DNA of 8,356 nt from an uncultured Bacteroidales bacterium (lineage in GTDB: Bacteria > Bacteroidota > Bacteroidia > Bacteroidales > UBA932), in NCBI GenBank assembly GCA_902488725.1, contig CABTXO010000061.1:1-8356 (forward strand), given 5' to 3'. The notes below the pieces were generated by a model. The model searched no databases. It was not told where the DNA came from and saw only the letters and a list, made by a program, of their open reading frames with translations. Made by a program: the position numbers and the translations under genes. This document shows, piece by piece, positions 5,668 to 8,356 of the stretch. How positions within the stretch are numbered: position 1 is the first letter of the stretch; the number at the start of each line of letters is the position of its first letter.

Positions 5668-7341
5668 TTCCGGACGGTAGGAGTCCTTCAGGGCGACGGT
5701 CTTGTTGAATATGACGCGGTCGCCGGTGCTGTCCTTGTCCTTGAAATAGTAGCCCGTCCGCTCGAACTGAACGGCGATGCCGGAAGTGTCCTCCAGCAGG
5801 GCCGGTTCCGCAAGCCCCTTTCCGAAGGTCAGCGAATCGGGATTCAGGAAATCCTTGTAGTCCTTGTCTTCGGGAATATTCCCCATGTCCTCCTTCAGGA
5901 AGAGCCGGTCGTAGTTGCGGATTTCGATGGTGCGGGCGTGGGCGGCGGACACCCAGTGGACGGTACCCTTGACGGAACGCCACTCCCCGGCTCCGGGCTT
6001 CGTGAACGGATCGTAGGTGCACTTGAGCTCCACCACGTTGCCTTCGGCATCCTTCACCACCTCGTCGCAGCGGATGATGTAGGTGTACTTGAGCCGGACT
6101 TCCCCGCCCGGTTTGAGGCGGAAGAACTTGTGCGGGGCGTCCTCCATGAAATCCTCCTGCTCGATCCAGAGTTCCCCGGTGAAGGGCACCTTGCGGGTGG
6201 CCCCTTCCGGATCGGCCGGGTTCAGCGGGCAGTCGAACCATTCGACCTTTCCCTTCTCCCAGTTGGTGAGCGTGACCTTCAGGGGTTTCTGGACCACCAT
6301 GTAGCGGTTGGACCGCACGTTCAAATCCTGGCGCACGCACCATTCCAGCAGCTGGATGTCCATCATCTGGTCGCGTTTGGAGACGCCGATCTTGTCGCAG
6401 AACATCTTCAGGGCTTCCGGGGTATAGCCCCGCCGGCGCACGCCGCAGAGCGTCGGCATCCGGGGATCGTCCCAGCCGCTCACATATTCCTTCTGCACCA
6501 GTTCCAGCAGTTTCCGCTTGCTCATCAGGGTGTAGGTGAGATTCAGCCGGGCGAACTCGTACTGGTGGCTCGGGAAGATGCCCAAGGTCTCGATGAACCA
6601 GTCGTAGAGCGGCCGGTGGACGTCGAATTCGAGGGTGCAGATGGAGTGGGTGATGTGTTCGATGGAATCGCACTGGCCATGGGTGAAGTCGTACATCGGA
6701 TAGATGCACCACTTGTCGCCGGTGCGGTGGTGGGAGGCATGCTTGATCCGATACAGGAGCGGATCCCGGAACATCATGTTCGGGGAAGCCATGTCGATCT
6801 TTGCGCGCAGGACCTTTTCGCCGTCGGCATATTTCCCGGCCTTCATTTCGCGGAACAGGCGGAGGTTCTCTTCGACGGACCGGTTCCGGTACGGACTCTC
6901 GACCCCGGGGGTCTCGACCGTGCCGCGGCCCTTGCTGATCTCCTCCTGCGTCTGGTCGTCCACATATGCCAGCCCCTGCTCGATCAACTGCTCCGCCCAG
7001 GCGTAGAGCTGGTCGAAGTAGTCGGAAGCGTAGCACTCCTTGGCCCACTTGAAGCCCATCCAGCGGATGTCCTCCTTGATGGCGTCCACGTATTCCGTGT
7101 CTTCCTTCGTGGGGTTGGTGTCGTCGTAGCGCAGGTTCGTTTCGCCCCCGTACTTCAGCGCGAGGCCGAAGTTCAGGCAGATGCTCTTGGCGTGCCCGAG
7201 GTGCAGGTACCCGTTCGGCTCCGGCGGGAAGCGCGTCATGATGGACTGCATCTTCCCCGACTTCAGGTCGTTCTCGATGATTTCTTCGATGAAATTCAGT
7301 TTACGCGCCTCCTCGGCGGCGGGATTCTTGGCTCCTTCCAT
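5665..7341 (-). CDS. glnS: Glutaminyl-tRNA synthetase (GlnRS, class I)
   Basis: This 558-residue cytoplasmic enzyme charges tRNA-Gln with glutamine using ATP; E. coli GlnRS is 554 residues. The Rossmann catalytic core carries the class I HIGH motif as PPEPNGYLHLGHAKS (39-53) and the KMSKS counterpart as LMSKRKL (272-278). Between them lie RYDDTNP (71-77), the acceptor-binding insertion, and YPMYDFTHGQCDSIEHITHS (214-233), which contributes to glutamine and tRNA recognition. SGWDDPRMPT (288-297) and RRRGYTPEA (302-310) match the GlnRS subgroup and exclude GluRS. The C-terminal part from about 345 is the two-barrel anticodon-binding region. The ATG at 7339-7341 was chosen because an in-frame ATG 33 nt upstream precedes the promoter's -7 element and could not be translated from that transcript. 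It ends convergently 9 nt from the ROK gene. Nothing looks damaged. Confidence 0.97.
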   Translation of the reverse strand: MEGAKNPAAEEARKLNFIEEIIENDLKSGKMQSIMTRFPPEPNGYLHLGHAKSICLNFGLALKYGGETNLRYDDTNPTKEDTEYVDAIKEDIRWMGFKWAKECYASDYFDQLYAWAEQLIEQGLAYVDDQTQEEISKGRGTVETPGVESPYRNRSVEENLRLFREMKAGKYADGEKVLRAKIDMASPNMMFRDPLLYRIKHASHHRTGDKWCIYPMYDFTHGQCDSIEHITHSICTLEFDVHRPLYDWFIETLGIFPSHQYEFARLNLTYTLMSKRKLLELVQKEYVSGWDDPRMPTLCGVRRRGYTPEALKMFCDKIGVSKRDQMMDIQLLEWCVRQDLNVRSNRYMVVQKPLKVTLTNWEKGKVEWFDCPLNPADPEGATRKVPFTGELWIEQEDFMEDAPHKFFRLKPGGEVRLKYTYIIRCDEVVKDAEGNVVELKCTYDPFTKPGAGEWRSVKGTVHWVSAAHARTIEIRNYDRLFLKEDMGNIPEDKDYKDFLNPDSLTFGKGLAEPALLEDTSGIAVQFERTGYYFKDKDSTGDRVIFNKTVALKDSYRPE

Positions 7342-7363
7342 ATTCCTTGGCTGTATCAACTTA

Positions 7364-7371
7364 CAAAAATA
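7364..7371 (-). promoter_or_regulatory. Predicted -7 promoter element for glnS
   Basis: On the minus strand this reads TATTTTTG, an exact TAnnTTTG match. Transcription would begin near 7359, leaving a leader of about 18 nt before the ATG at 7341. No clear -33 TTTG is seen; that region would fall over the start of the divergent yicC gene. Confidence 0.5.
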
Positions 7372-7382
7372 CAAAAATTCGT

Positions 7383-7390
7383 TAACTTTG
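7383..7390 (+). promoter_or_regulatory. Predicted -7 promoter element for the yicC-family gene
   Basis: TAACTTTG matches TAnnTTTG exactly. The predicted start of transcription, about 5 nt beyond it, coincides with the tandem ATGs at 7395 and 7398, so the mRNA would be leaderless or nearly so. Its -33 region would overlap the glnS -7 element at 7364-7371 and shows no good TTTG. Confidence 0.45.
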
Positions 7391-7394
7391 TATT

Positions 7395-8297
7395 ATGATG
7401 ATCCAATCCATGACCGGTTACGGCAAGGCGGAGGCCCTCCTGGACACAGGAAAACTCACCATCGAAATCAGGACCCTCAACAGCAAGAACGCCGACGTGA
7501 GCCTCAAGACTTCCCTGCTTCCCAAGGACAAGGAACTGCTGGTGCGCCAGACGCTTTCCGACAGCCTGCACCGCGGCACCATCGACCTCTTCCTGAACTG
7601 GGAGCCGAACGCCGCGGACGGGGCGAAAAACATCAACGGGGAACTGGTGAAGGAATATTACCGGCAGATCACCGCCGTCCGCAGGGAACTTCCGGGCTTC
7701 GACAAGAACCCCATCATCGGTGACCGGCGCGACAACGACCTCGTGTGCGCCATCCTCCGCTTCCCGGACATCCTGGACCAGGGCAGGCAGGAGGTGATCA
7801 CGGAAGAGAACTGGCCGCTGGTGGAGCAGGGGATCGCCCGGGCAGTCGCGGCGGTGAACGAGTACCGCTCCCGGGAAGGCGAAGCCCTCTACCAGGATGT
7901 GACCTCCCGCGTGCGGAACATCCAGGAACTGGAGAACCAGGTGGAGGGGCACGAAAAGGAGCGGATCGATGCCGTCCGGGAGAGGCTGATGAAGAACCTG
8001 GAGGACCTGCAGCAGAAGGTCGATCCGGGCCGCTTCGAGCAGGAGATGATCTTCTACCTCGAAAAGCTGGACATCAACGAAGAAAAAGTGCGGCTCCGCC
8101 AGCACTGCAAGTACTTCCTGGACACCATCGACGGGGAGCCGTTCCCGGGCCGGAAACTGGGGTTCATCCTGCAGGAGATGGGCCGCGAAATCAACACGAC
8201 AGGCTCCAAGGCCAATCACGCCGGCATCCAGAAACTGGTCGTGAAGATGAAGGACGAACTCGAGAAAATCCGCGAGCAGTCCATGAACATCCTCTGA
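7395..8297 (+). CDS. yicC: YicC/YloC-family endoribonuclease
   Basis: The protein has 300 residues, or 299 if the second ATG (7398) is used; that start gives MIQSMTGYG, which fits the family N-terminus better. The N-terminal YicC domain spans roughly 2-155. The C-terminal DUF1732 domain holds the family's most conserved text: NEEKVRLRQH (228-237), GRKLGFILQEMGREINTTGSKAN (252-274) and VKMKDELEKIREQ (283-295). YicC proteins are multimeric cytoplasmic RNases; E. coli YicC takes part in small-RNA turnover with PNPase. Residues 175-210 are charged and helical, probably coiled coil. The gene is divergent from glnS with 53 nt between start codons. Guanylate kinase, a common downstream partner of yicC, is not seen in the remaining 59 bases. 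Confidence 0.93.
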   Translation: MMIQSMTGYGKAEALLDTGKLTIEIRTLNSKNADVSLKTSLLPKDKELLVRQTLSDSLHRGTIDLFLNWEPNAADGAKNINGELVKEYYRQITAVRRELPGFDKNPIIGDRRDNDLVCAILRFPDILDQGRQEVITEENWPLVEQGIARAVAAVNEYRSREGEALYQDVTSRVRNIQELENQVEGHEKERIDAVRERLMKNLEDLQQKVDPGRFEQEMIFYLEKLDINEEKVRLRQHCKYFLDTIDGEPFPGRKLGFILQEMGREINTTGSKANHAGIQKLVVKMKDELEKIREQSMNIL

Positions 8298-8306
8298 TAC
8301 AGTTGT

Positions 8307-8356
8307 TTACTCTTCCGGTGTCAGGCCGGTCGGGACAATGGATCCCGGCCCGGCCA
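8307..8356 (-). CDS. Possible 3' end of a leftward gene, unidentified
   Basis: Read on the minus strand, 15 codons ending at a TAA at 8309-8307 give AGPGSIVPTGLTPEE. The codons mostly end in G or C like the neighbouring genes, and the placement, convergent with yicC and 9 nt beyond its stop, suits this dense genome. The fragment is too short to identify, and chance is a real alternative, especially as most of it overlaps a strong hairpin. Confidence 0.3.
   Translation of the reverse strand, partial: AGPGSIVPTGLTPEE
8324..8355. terminator. GC-rich hairpin downstream of yicC; terminator candidate
   Basis: The arms 8324-8335 and 8343-8355 pair through GGCCGG/CCGGCC-type and CGGGA/TCCCG segments, making about 12 pairs with one G-U wobble, one bulged C at 8351 and a 7-nt loop. 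It lies 26 nt after the yicC stop. Any U-tract would fall beyond the window edge, so terminator function cannot be judged. Confidence 0.3.

Noticed and set aside
7342..7374. Upstream ATG extending GlnRS by 11 residues
   Set aside because: The extension overlaps the -7 element of the glnS promoter and has no family counterpart.
5938..7398. 486-codon plus-strand open frame opposite glnS
   Set aside because: glnS on the other strand is unmistakable (HLGH, MSKR motifs); this is its antisense.
8338..8356. ATG at 8338 as the start of a downstream gene such as guanylate kinase
   Set aside because: The codons read MDPGPA, unlike a guanylate kinase N-terminus, and the ATG lies in the loop of a hairpin with no promoter.
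1..8356. Mobile element, CRISPR array, tRNA or phage signature
   Set aside because: No direct repeat arrays, terminal inverted repeats, transposase or integrase motifs, or tRNA-like cloverleaf sequence were seen.

Overview
The window reads as a GC-rich member of the Bacteroidota, probably Bacteroidales. The evidence is four well-placed copies of the Bacteroidota -7 element TAnnTTTG, very short predicted leaders with no strong Shine-Dalgarno sequences, and familiar Bacteroidota protein types: an AGE-type epimerase, a DUF4434-like protein, a ROK regulator and a bacterial GlnRS. No tRNA, rRNA, CRISPR array, insertion sequence or phage gene was seen. Coding density is very high.

Region A (1-5655) is a divergent carbohydrate locus around one AT-rich intergenic region (1896-2021). 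Leftward run an AGE/renin-binding-protein type N-acylglucosamine 2-epimerase and, 9 nt later, a predicted FAD-dependent oxidoreductase lipoprotein cut by the window edge. Rightward run a Tat-signal protein resembling the DUF4434 family (probable TIM barrel, unknown activity), an MFS sugar porter with unusual substrate-site residues, and a ROK-family repressor, with gaps of 9 nt and 1 nt. The intergenic region holds a -7 element for each direction and, between them, an imperfect 22-bp palindrome that is a good operator candidate for the ROK protein.

A reasonable model, which is inference, is that two exported proteins (DUF4434-like and FAD lipoprotein) act on a glycan or sugar in the periplasm, the MFS protein imports a free sugar, the cytoplasmic epimerase interconverts GlcNAc/ManNAc-type sugars, and the ROK protein senses a sugar and controls both operons. 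No sugar kinase, sialic acid lyase or glycosidase of a known family is visible, so the substrate is open.

Region B (5665-8356) is housekeeping. Glutaminyl-tRNA synthetase (glnS) runs leftward and ends against the ROK gene; the two stop codons are the two ends of a perfect 15-bp palindrome. Divergent from glnS is a YicC-family endoribonuclease gene, and the two -7 elements lie back to back only 11 bp apart. The yicC transcript is predicted to be leaderless or nearly so. The last 59 bases hold a GC-rich hairpin and possibly the last codons of a leftward gene.
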